From Stomoxys calcitrans (lineage: Eukaryota > Arthropoda > Insecta > Diptera > Muscidae): a DNA stretch of 64,000 nucleotides. A program made the position numbers and the translations under genes. Below are positions 55,379 to 64,000 of the stretch, piece by piece (within the stretch, counting starts at the first letter, position 1; every line of letters begins with the position of its first letter). Where the stretch lies: the NCBI RefSeq assembly GCF_963082655.1, contig NC_081554.1:49565169-49629168 (forward strand), in the 5' to 3' direction. The notes below the pieces were generated by a model, which worked only from the letters and a program-made list of their open reading frames with translations, did no database searches and was not told the origin of the DNA.

Positions 55379-55612
55379 ACCATACAGAACCACTGTGGCA
55401 CAGGGTATTATAAATTTTTGCAATTATTTGCATCGCTAAGGAAGAGAAGAGCTAGACCGATCGGCTTAGAATCATTTGCTGATACGATTAAGCTTAGTCC
55501 GTCTGTCGAAATCACGATAGCGTTTAAACAATGAAGATATCCGCTTGAAATTTTGCACCGATACCTCTTATCGATGTTGGTCATTAGGGATTGCAAATGT
55601 GCCATGGCAGTA
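55379..55612 (-). repeat. Fragment of a satellite-bearing element
   Basis: Inverted 3' block with 'gtccgtctgtcgaaatcacg', 'cttgaaattttgcacc' and 'cattagggattgcaaatg', as near 27.24-27.35 kb. Confidence 0.6.
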
Positions 55613-55860
55613 TGGGGCTCAAATGAAAGTTATTTGAGATAAGAAAACAAATTTGATTTCCAATTTTGGGTTGGGGTACCACCCCACCTCCCGAAACACC
55701 CCCAAATCGGACATATATAATGACCGTCCATGGCAATTTGGGGTTGAATTAAAGGTATTTGGGAGTAGAGCACGAAATTGATACCCACTTTCGGGACCAC
55801 GTTTCTGGGAATCCACACCACCCCCTTAACCCACCACCCTGAGGTCCTTTCCTCTTACAA
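55613..55860 (+). repeat. F2 interspersed repeat copy
   Basis: 'aagaaaacaaatttgatttc', 'aattaaaggtatttgggagt' and 'agagcacgaaattgatac'. The minus-strand frames at 55619-55821 are incidental. Confidence 0.55.
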
Positions 55861-55884
55861 ATAATTTCGGACTCTAATAAAGTC

Positions 55885-56178
55885 CGTAGCGCAGAGGTTT
55901 GCATGACCGCCTATGACCCTGAACGCCTGGGTTCGAATCCTGGCGAGGCCATCAGAATAAATTTTCAGTGGTGGTTTTCCCCTCCTAATGCTGTTGTTAA
56001 ACTTCTCTCCAAAGAGGTGTCGCATTGCGGCACGCCGTTCGGACTCGGCTATAAAAAGGAGGCCCCTTATCATTGAGTTTAAACTTGAATCGGACTGCAC
56101 TCATTGATAAATGAGAAGTTTGCTCCTGTTCATTAGTGGAATGTTCATGGGCAAAATTTGCAAAAAATTGCAATTTGC
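55885..56178 (+). mobile_element. tRNA-derived SINE with 9-bp target duplication
   Basis: Flanked by AATAAAGTC at 55876-55884 and 56179-56187. The 5' end starts at CGTAGCGCAGAGG, slightly shorter than the reference copy; box B GGTTCGAATCCTGG; complete core and tail. Confidence 0.85.
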
Positions 56179-56187
56179 AATAAAGTC

Positions 56188-56431
56188 TTTCAAGAATGGA
56201 GTAAAATTTACATCCAAATTTAAATGACCCTAAACGCTCGTAGCGAATTCATAGGTCAATAAAGATCATATGGAAATCACATTAAGACATATTTTATTCA
56301 CTTACAGCAACGCGACATACATATACCACTTTCGTAGTATGGCATTTCACTAAAAGTATTTTAAATGTCGAAAATAAATATTTAAAGGATAATTTTGTTT
56401 CGCTCCGCTGCGAGCCCGGTTCAGCTAGTAC
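56188..56431 (+). repeat. Interspersed repeat ending CGGTTCAGCTAGTA
   Basis: Ends with 'cgctccgctgcgagcccggt' and 'tcagctagta'. Related GC-rich ends (gcagcgaagcgggcccggtt) occur near 59.5 and 62.6 kb. A GC hairpin followed by CTAG/T recalls Helitron 3' ends, but no helicase or second end is seen; placement is tentative. Confidence 0.4.
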
Positions 56432-56457
56432 TTCCCATAAAAGTTTGAAGTCAGAAC

Positions 56458-57212
56458 CAGGGCTGCGGAGTCGACCGCAGTCGAGTTTTTGAGGCCGGAG
56501 TCGAAGTCTGAGTCGAAATCCGAGTCGAAGTCCGCTTCGAAATCCGAGTCGAAGTCCGAGTCGAAATCCGAGTCGAAGTCCGAGTCGAAGTCCGAGTCGA
56601 AATCCGAGTCGAATTCCGAGTCGAAATCCGAGTCGAAGTCCGAGTCGAAATCCGAGTCGAAGTCCGAGTCGAAATCCGAGTCAAAGTCCGAGTCGAAGTC
56701 CGAGTCGAAATCCGAGTCGAAGTCCGAGTCGAAGTCCGAGTCGAAATCCGAGTCGAAATCCGAGTCGAAATCCGAGTCGAAGTCCGAGTCGAAATCCGAG
56801 TCAAAGTCCGAGTCGAAATCCGAGTCGAATTCCGAGTCGAAGTCCGAGTCGAAGTCCGAGTCGAAGTCCGAGTCTAAGTCCGAGTCGATGTCCGAGTCGA
56901 AGTCCGAGTCGAAGTCTGAGTCGAAGTCCGAGTCGAAGTCCGAGTCGAAGTCCGAGTCGAAGTCCGAGTCGAAGTCCGAGTCGAAGTCCGAGTCGAAGTC
57001 CGAGTCGAAGTCCGAGTCGAAGTCCGAGTCGAAGTCCAAGTCGAAGTCCGAGTCGAAATCCGAGTCGAAGTCCGAGTCGAAGTCCGAGTCGATGTCCGAG
57101 TCGAAGCCGGAGTCGGACTATTGTTCGTAGTTGAGCACGCTTACCCCGTATCCGGCTTAATACTACGACTCCGACCCGGGATTGGAGTCGAGTGCTAGAC
57201 TCTGCAGCTCTG
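56458..57212. mobile_element. hAT-type element whose body is a 12-bp minisatellite
   Basis: Ends CAGGGCTGCGGAGTCGA and, inverted, CAGAGCTGCAGAGTCTA. Flanking 8-mers GTCAGAAC (56450-56457) and ATCAGAAC (57213-57220) agree at 7 of 8. The end sequence and 8-bp duplication fit the hAT superfamily. No transposase. Confidence 0.7.
56500..57115. repeat. 12-bp tandem repeat (TCGAAGTCCGAG)n, about 50 copies
   Basis: A nearly pure 12-mer array with A/G variants at one position and occasional other changes. Because the unit has no stop codon in several frames it creates three long artificial open frames (SESK, DSDF and TRIS repeats) on both strands. The core GAGTCGA also appears in the element's left terminal repeat. 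Confidence 0.92.
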
Positions 57213-57220
57213 ATCAGAAC

Positions 57221-58364
57221 AAAACACTACATGCAGAAATCAGAAGAATAATAATAGCGTCACGTAAGGGATCATAAATTCAAATTGGAAGATCAACTGA
57301 TACGGGACCTATAACTAAATTTAAATCAAATTGGCCTACTTAAAATCCTAGGAATCCGACCTAGAGCACAAAAAATTTATGTGTGTTATTTGGTATGGCA
57401 AACTTCATTTATTGACAGCAAGATGGCATGTTTTCGAAACAGACTTTGCTAGATCGACTTTGACTTTTATTTGTCACCATTTGTTACCCGCCAAAAATCT
57501 ACTAGCTCATGGCGCTGTATTTGGATGGATCATGCCTAATTTTAGACAGTTTTTGCATTACCCTTTATACGAGTATTGATAACCAGATTTTTTTTTACTA
57601 AATTTTTTATAGCATTAAAAATCTTAACCCAAAGAATAAAAAATGAATGTTAAAACATTATAGAAAAATAGCAAAAACTCCTTTAATATAAGCAGGTGTT
57701 CTGCATTCTACAAGTTCAAATGGCAATCATTTCAAGAGAATTATTTAATTGGAAGGCGGTAACAGAGCTAAATATATTTAACACCATAACTAATAATAAA
57801 CCAAGGCAACAGCACAAATTAAATACAACATAAAGCAGAGATTACCAGATTCTAATCGCAAAATGCCAGGCAAGGCGAACCACAAATGGCCAGAGAAGGC
57901 ATATGAAAAACAAAACTTCGACAAAGGCAAATAAACCCAAGTAATTGTGGTACTTAGGATGCCATGGCAAATAAAAATAAACACAAGCTTTGAGTAGGGT
58001 GATGGGCAAAGAAAAAAAAAGTGGAAAACTGGAAAAAATATCAGGAAAATATCTTCACAAATTGCCATTTGTGAGGCAACACAAAGCGAATTAAAAAAAA
58101 GCTAACAAACTGAAATGATGTTGGAAAGCAGAACAAAGTATGGATGTTTTCTTTTCTCAAATGAAAAACAACTTAAGGTGTTTTAGCAGAAATGAAAAAC
58201 AACTTTACTTATTACCAACGACGAACAGCATCATCAGCAGCAACGATGGCAGCAACTTTCAAAGTCTTTTAGCTGCGACTAGCAGCTGAAGCTGAATGAG
58301 TAATGCAAAAATTCTAAGCTATACACACACAGCTACAGTGACTCAAAGCGGAAATAACTTTAAA
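57221..58364. other. Host non-coding island
   Basis: A-rich sequence without repeat matches. The minus frame 57790-58068 (92 codons) is Phe/Leu-rich and without a recognised motif. Confidence 0.4.
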
Positions 58365-58600
58365 CAATTAAAAGCGTGCTAAATTTGGTCGGGCGGAATC
58401 TTATATACCCTCCACCATGGATCGCATTGGTCAAGTTTTTTTTCCCTCCACCATAGATCGCATTTGCCAAGTTTTTTGCCTGGTATCTCTTCATAGGCAA
58501 ACAAAGGATAATGGATAAGAATTGCTACGCTAAATCAGCTATATTGGATTATGGACCAATACGGACCATACTTGGTTTGGATGAGTGTGATCAATTCTGT
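58365..58600 (+). repeat. 5' end of a satellite-bearing element with a small internal duplication
   Basis: 'aattaaaagcgtgctaaatt' and 'tataccctccaccatggatc', then 'ccctccaccat-gatcgcatttg' again 60 bases later; breaks off after 'ggaccatacttgg'. Confidence 0.6.
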
Positions 58601-58821
58601 TTTTGAAATCCGATTTTTCGGTTTCTTAAAAACTGTAGTTTTTCGGGTATTTGATAAATCGGTTTCCAGCCAAACCTAACCGGTTTTTTACAAAAGTTTT
58701 CTTCCAACTATATTTCATGATACCAATCACATTTATTTAATTGAAATTTTTATCGTTGGAAATCTCTTCTTGAGGTTTGAACTGAAGAGTAAAAGTTTTC
58801 GTTTGTTTCTCCTTCAAGATC

Positions 58822-58964
58822 GGAGATTTTTCTTTGCAAATGGGCCATCACACCTAATATGGTTGAAAAGTCTTCTAACCAAAGACGAAACGCATCCCAT
58901 TGTGGTGGAAAGGAAAGGAAAGCCATCTCTGGCTTTCCTTTTCCATTTGCAAAGAAAAATCTCC
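58822..58964. repeat. Foldback repeat with 22-base outer arms and an inner hairpin
   Basis: 58822-58843 is the inverse of 58943-58964 ('ggagatttttctttgcaaat'), and an inner palindrome near 58914-58940 (aaggaaagcc / ggctttcctt) sits beside the right arm. No coding motif is seen in the 139-codon minus frame that crosses it. Confidence 0.7.
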
Positions 58965-59179
58965 CATCATTGATCTCGTCTCGAAAGAGAATCAAACGAA
59001 AATTGTGAAATTTAATGATATTCGCCCTAACAGGCAAAAAAAAGTTGGTGCCCCTCTCCCTTACCACAATTTTATAATATGCAAGATCACGGAGATGCGT
59101 GTACCGATTAAGGCAAAGTTTTGTATGCCACCTTATGGTACCCCAAAAAAGACGAAATTGATATAACATTTTGGGGTCA

Positions 59180-59610
59180 TAAAAACTTGGGGGGACGCCC
59201 CACCCGGACGGACATGTTTAGCGATTGGAACAATATGGGTATCAAGTGAAAGGTATTTAAAAGTAGAGTACGAATTCGGAATACAAATTTTGCCCAAAGC
59301 TTTCGGGATGGTCCCCCACCACCAAAAAACCTTCCTACAGGACTCTTTTACCGCTTTGGGCAATATGGGTATCAAACGAAAGGCATTTAAAAGAAGAGTA
59401 CTAATCTGACATAAAAATTCCTTGGTGTCTGAGGGGGCCTTTCCACATATCCACATGTAGGACGAAGTGGCCCCATACAAAAAGATATTAAAGAGTTAAA
59501 GAAGGCGCAGCGGAGCGGACCCGGTACGGCCAGCTTTCTATAAAAATTAAATTTTATATAAAAATTACATTTTGAAAAATTTTTTGCCACAAATTTGTAG
59601 ACCACCTTAT
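59180..59610 (+). repeat. F2 interspersed repeat copy
   Basis: 'gggtatcaagtgaaaggtat', 'aaaagtagagtacgaattcg', a second 'gggtatcaaacgaaaggcat' and the GC end 'ggcgcagcggagcgg', then 'ataaaaattaaattttatat'. Same arrangement as 62255-62640. Confidence 0.65.
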
Positions 59611-59615
59611 GGGGC

Positions 59616-62254
59616 AAGGCAAGTTATGCGACACCAAAGGCCTACAGACCCATAAGCCTTACGTCCTTTCTACTCAAAACCATGGAACGTATTGTGAACA
59701 CCATGCCAAAGTGTATGACATCCAGCGAACTGCTTAAATACATACAGCATGCCTATGTCAAGGAAAGGTCGGTGGAGACTGCCCTGAACGAGGTTGTGCA
59801 TAAAATAGAAGAATGCTTCGATACCACAACGTACACTCTGGCGGTGTGCATTGACATCGAGGGGGCTTTTTACAATGTGCGGAGCTACACACTGATCCAA
59901 TCCTTAGACCAGTAACGGGTGGACCCGGTCCTTAGTGATTGGATAAACCATATGCTAAGAAACAGGTGGATAAATTGTGTGTCCCAAGGCATAAATATAA
60001 GGGAGAAAGTGGCACAGGGCACGCCACAGGGAGGCATTTTATTGCCACTCCTATGGGTGACCACCATAAATGACCTATTACAGATGACGACTGAGGAGGG
60101 ACTTGAAACCGTCTGCTACGCAGACGATCTTATAATTCTTCTAAGGGCTAAGGATCCGAACGAGCTATACAGAAGGGCCGAAAGGGTCTTGCATATGCAA
60201 TATGACTGGGCTAGACCCAGTGGTCTCAATGTTAACCCAGAGAAGACTGAAATATGTCCCATGGCATAAATATAAGGGAGAAAGTGGCACAGAGCGAGCC
60301 ACAGGGCCATTTTATCGCCACTCCTATGGGTGACCACCGCAAATTACCTATTACGGATGCTGGCTCGGGAGCGATTTGAAACCATCTGCTACGCAGACGA
60401 TATTATAATACTTCTAAGGGGTACGGATCCGAACGAGAAATGCAGAAGGGCCGAAAGGGTCTTGCATATGACTGGGCTAGACCCAGAGGTCTCAATTTTA
60501 ACCCAGAGAAGACTGAAATATGCCTGTTCACAAGGAAGACGTAGGTGGCCCAATTAAACGCACCACCTTTCCTGAATAAGACGATTTCGATATCTGACAA
60601 GGTCAAATACTTAGGTGTGATCTTGGACAGGAAACTGAATTGGAGGTGTCACATTCAGGAGCGTACTGAGAAGGCTCACAGATGTTGGACGCTATGTAGA
60701 CGGGCCGTAGACACGAAATGGGGCCTGAATACTAGGATAGTCCACTGGCTCAAGAGGAGCGTGATTAGACAAATACTTACTAACGCCTCAGTAGTTTGGT
60801 GGACTGCTATGGAGAAAAAGTGCAACATAAGGACCATGCAAGCGGTTCAGAGAACATGTTGTCTTGGCATAGGCGGAGCGATGAGGACCACGCCCACTTG
60901 GGCACTAGGCCACATTCAAGATATCCGACCCATTGATAACAAGTGCGAGGCAGCCACTGCGGCTATGAGATTTAAGGCGATGGGAGAATGGATTGAGGAT
61001 GGGAGCAGCTCATACTATCGCGGTATAATCGAGGCGACGATAAGAAACCTGGAAGGAAGGGAAGAGGTTTCCGATCGGATACCTGAGATGAACCTTGAAG
61101 TTGAGTGCGAGGCACTGCTGCCATCAGCACAGTCTTGGATTGACGGAACGCTAGTATTGCCATCTGGAAGATCATGTTACACGGATGGATCAAAGCTAGA
61201 GGACAGAATGGGCCTGGGGGTCTACATTGAAAACCCAGGGACTGACATCTATTTTAGACTGCCTGACTATAATACGGTCCTGCAGGCAAAGATCCGGGCG
61301 ATCACGGAATGCGTGAAGTGGTGCGGTGATTACGCGAGGACGTCGAGTGTGAACATCTTTACCGACAGTAAAATGGCCCTAAGGACAATGACAACCAGGA
61401 CGGTAAGGTCATGAGCAGTCTTGCAGTGTAAGAAGGAGATTAACGCCTTCTCTGAGGATGGCAACATCCGCATCGCTTGGGTGCCGGGCCATAACGGAGC
61501 AAGGGGAAATGAAAGGGCAGACGATTTGCCGGTGAAGGACAAAGGACTGCCGTCAATAAACTTGGTTAACCCGAAGCCTTTCTAGTGTAAGAAGGAGATT
61601 AACGCCTTCTCTGAGGATGGCAAAATCCGCATCGTTTGGGTGCCGGGCCATTATGGAGTAAGGGGAAATGAAAGAGCAGACGATTTGGCAGTGAAGGCCA
61701 GAGGACTGCCGTCAATAAGCTTGGCCAACCCGAAGCCTTTCGGGACGACGCAGTCCGAGCTAAGGGAGTGGGCGATGAATGCGCATGCAACATTGTGGAA
61801 CAGCGAAACGGTCGGTAGGACGGCGAAAATCATATGGGGGATTCAGATCGCGAGAAGACGAGGCTATTACTGAAAGGAAGCAAGAAGGAGGTCAGTATAG
61901 CTAGTGGTATCATAACGGGACACAGGACTACGAGCTCACTTAGGTAAATCGGTGCGGCAAGTGATAGCATGTGTAGGACATGCGGGTAAGATGATGAGAC
62001 GTTGGAACATTTCGTTTGTCATTGCCCGGCTTTCGCGTCTTACAGATACCGGTACTTAGGTATAGACACAATATCAGACATGAACCAACTTAGGGGATTG
62101 GCACTGAAAACAATTAAGGATTTTGTAAGTAGCACGGAATTCCTATAGTTTTTAGAGCGCACAACAAGCCGATTACTGGCTTAGGTGTATCTCCATAGTG
62201 GCATGGGGCGGATTAATATATGCACCCTCTTTTCAACCTAACCTTACCTAATCA
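59616..62254 (+). mobile_element. LINE-A, best-preserved copy (RT to 3' end), 5' truncated
   Basis: Non-LTR retrotransposon of the RNase H-bearing I/R1/LOA group. Starts inside RT block PKAYRPISLTSFLLKTMERI, then AVCIDIEGAF (palm, first catalytic Asp region), GTPQGGILLPLLW, and VCYADDLIILL (60110-60140, catalytic YADD). Stops at 59913 and after MA near 60267 break the frame. The YADD region occurs twice (60110, 60385). Frame 60545-61414 holds thumb and RNase H, followed by two copies of the RNase H C-terminal motif (61480-61550, 61640-61710), a broken zinc motif near 61977 and the 3' end CAACCTAACCTTACCTAA at 62254. Inactive because of stops, but relatively young. Confidence 0.85.
60545..61414 (+). 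pseudogene. LINE-A thumb and RNase H segment (289 codons open)
   Basis: The longest LINE frame in the window. Reads APPFLNKTISISDKVKYLGV, LTNASVVWWTAMEKKC and CCLGIGGAMRTTPTWALGHI, then the linker EVECEALLPSAQSW, RNase H start SCYTDGSKLEDRMGLGVYIE (first Asp) and SSVNIFTDSKMALRTMTTRT (third catalytic-type Asp). The position normally holding Glu (AEIRAI in other copies' translations) is Lys here (AKIRAI), which would abolish RNase H activity. A stop at 61412 precedes the remaining RNase H motif. Confidence 0.82.
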
Positions 62255-62640
62255 TGGGGTACCATTAGATGGCATACACGAAATTGGTATAAAATTTTTG
62301 GGTCAAAAAACCTTGGGGGGACGCCCCATCCCAAAAACCACCCGGGCGGACATGTTTACCGATTGGAACAATATGGGTATCAAATTAAAGGCATTTAAGA
62401 GTAGAGTACGAATTTGGAATACAAATTTTGCCCAAAGTGTTCAGGGTGGTCCCCCACCTCCAAAAAACCCCCCTACAGGATTCTTTCACCGCTTTGGGGA
62501 ATATGGGTATCAAATGAAAGGCATTTAAAAGTAGAGTACAAATCTGACATAAACATGTATTCCTTGGTGTCTGAGGGTATTAAAGAGTTAAAGAAGGCGC
62601 AGCGAAGCGGGCCCGGTTCGGCCAGTTTTCTATAAAAACT
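62255..62640 (+). repeat. F2 interspersed repeat copy
   Basis: 'gaacaatatgggtatcaaat' twice, 'aagagtagagtacgaatttg', and end 'gcagcgaagcgggcccggtt'. Begins directly after the LINE-A 3' end, so LINE-A was probably inserted into this repeat family, with 59180-59610 on the other side. Confidence 0.65.
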
Positions 62641-62840
62641 AAGTTTTGAAAAAATTGTTTATAAAAATTTAATTTTGACAAAATTTTATATAAAAATTAC
62701 ATTTTGAAAAATTTTTTTTTTAGAAGAAAAATTTTGACATAATTTTCTATAAAAGTAAAATTTTGAAAATTTCTATAGAAATAATAATTTTACAAAATTT
62801 TGGAAAAAAAAGTAAAATTTCGACAAAAATTTTTTTTTAC
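62641..62840. repeat. Degenerate AT-rich tandem repeat
   Basis: Successive variants of 'tttataaaaattaaattttg' and 'acaaaattt', about 25-30 bases each, six or more times. Confidence 0.6.
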
Positions 62841-63635
62841 TACTGTTCAACGACAACAACGCCACCAGCTTTAGTAGAAAAGTAGAAGTAAAACATTTTA
62901 CGTTGATTACTTTTAGTTTTTCCACCCTACCAGTTAGTCAAGTAGTACCAGCACCAGCACCATCTCATCTAAGTATTGGGATTTGTAAGCGAGTTCACTG
63001 GGCTGTTGAGTTTGCCACAATAATGGCATGTTTGTGAGACCAGCAAGAGGATGGCGGTAACTTAAACGCTATGGAGCAAGCGCCTTCAAATTATTTCCAA
63101 TTCATTTAATTTGTTGATTGTCGTCATTTAAGTATGTATGCTCTTTGTGCAAAAAGTAAGCGACACGATTTTTTTTTCTCTTTTAGAGTTGGCGGATTTC
63201 TTAAACGCTGGTTTTTGAAATTTATGCTTGTCATGGGATAACTAGTGCCAATTGTTTTTGCATGAATCACTATCGCCAGGCAACATGTTAAAGCGTTATA
63301 CGCATGGCAGAATCAGAAGTGCTTACACAAACAACAATTGCAGGAGAACTAATGCACCAATCAAAGGACACATACAGAATGCACTAAGACTGTAATAAGA
63401 GCTCATAGCAAGATCGTCAATTCACATATTCATGCCAGATTCGTACTCTGTTTTCAATTAACTTTCATTAGAGAATTATATTTTCCTTATTGGTATAAAC
63501 ATCAATTTAGGGGTTTTGGGAAGGGGCGGATTTGCCTACACGTGGGTTTAGGACGATATTAAGAGTCAAAATAAAATTTCACACACATCCATGATATATC
63601 ATACAGTTGCTCAATATTGAGTAAGAGGATGATAA
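62841..63635. other. Host non-coding island
   Basis: No repeat match, coding frame or RNA gene that I can support. Confidence 0.4.
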
Positions 63636-64000
63636 TAGGGCTGGCAAACTATCGCTAATCGCAATATTCGATATTTCTAATAATAAATATCGATAGTATC
63701 GATACTATCGTTAATTTCCCATTATCTATATTTTAAATGAAAAAGAGAAGTTTAAATCAGGAGAATGATTTATACGGACCCAATATCAATGCACAGACCG
63801 AATAAAACCAATTTTAATAAAGTCAGTTGGAAGTCATGAGAGAAATCATTGTACAAAATTTTAGCCCAATCGAATGAAAATTGCGCCCTCTATTGGCGCA
63901 ATTCGTCTTATTCAGTTTCGGTTCGCCTATTTTTGTTCAACTTGGCAAAAATCTAAGCTTTGCCGATAGTAGCGATTAGAAAAGTATCAGGCAAAAAATA
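63636..64000. mobile_element. hAT-type MITE cut by the window end
   Basis: Begins TAGGGCTGGCAAACTATCG and follows the 15608-16018 copy: ATCGATA palindromes, 'ataaagtcagttggaagtca', 'gaaaattgcgccctctattg'. The right end and its duplication are outside the window. Confidence 0.65.

Noticed and set aside
56425..57130. Three long open frames (about 117-213 codons) with SESK, DSDF and TRIS repeats on both strands
   Set aside because: All are read-through of a stop-free 12-bp tandem repeat inside a hAT-like element; no start context or domain supports a protein.
58750..59169. 139-codon minus frame
   Set aside because: It runs through a foldback repeat and F2-type sequence with no recognised motif.

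Overview
The window looks like chromosomal DNA of a higher (calyptrate, muscid-like) fly. This rests on fly-type short asparagine/threonine-rich coding at the left edge, insect non-LTR retrotransposons with RNase H domains, tRNA-derived SINEs, and arrays of roughly 165-base 'gaccgatttgaaccata' units inside elements ending in tataccctccaccat. The species cannot be fixed from sequence alone. There are no bacterial operons, rRNA genes, true tRNA genes or CRISPR arrays. Intact host coding sequence is almost absent: one partial N-rich exon leaves the left edge (1-250, minus strand) and one possible orphan exon lies at 47575-47835. The rest is transposable elements separated by non-coding, probably intronic or intergenic, islands (12.6-14.8, 22.8-24.4, 33.3-34.6, 41.1-42.3, 53.3-55.4, 57.2-58.4 and 62.8-63.6 kb).

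The most notable object is a 4.82-kb Transib (RAG1-related) DNA transposon at 7757-12578. It has CACAGTG heptamer ends, a perfect 5-bp target duplication (CAACG), a RAG1/Transib-type transposase with D, D, CxxC, HxxxxH and E signatures, and two terminal inverted repeats of about 1431 bp each that differ at only one site I could find. The transposase is split into two frames exactly at its first catalytic aspartate, across a UGA codon. A 318-bp element at 35601-35918 carries the same bipartite end module and is probably a non-autonomous relative.

Layout: 0.4-3.7 kb F2 repeat with a nested pogo-like MITE, three SINEs and a LINE-B fragment; 4.5-7.2 kb two different minus-strand LINE remnants; 7.3-7.7 kb mariner-type MITE; 7.76-12.58 kb Transib; 14.8-17.5 kb two satellite-bearing elements, each broken by a hAT element with matching 8-bp duplications; 17.8-22.4 kb LINE-A and an R1-clade array; 24.4-28.1 kb satellite-bearing elements with a tandemly triplicated SINE/satellite composite; 28-33 kb mixed fragments; 36.4-41.1 kb LINE-A and LINE-C; 42.9-52.6 kb a dense nest of LINE-A copies interrupted by SINEs, LINE-B pieces and two mutually inverted triplicate arrays; 55.4-57.2 kb SINE plus a hAT element whose body is a 12-bp minisatellite; 59.6-62.3 kb the best LINE-A copy; 63.6 kb a hAT MITE cut by the window end.

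The sequence works as a layered insertion record rather than as a gene pathway. Target duplications (TA, 5 bp, 8 bp, 9-12 bp) let several insertions be ordered. Repeat family names used here (LINE-A/B/C, F2, satellite-bearing element) are local labels; clade assignments come from motif recognition without database searches.
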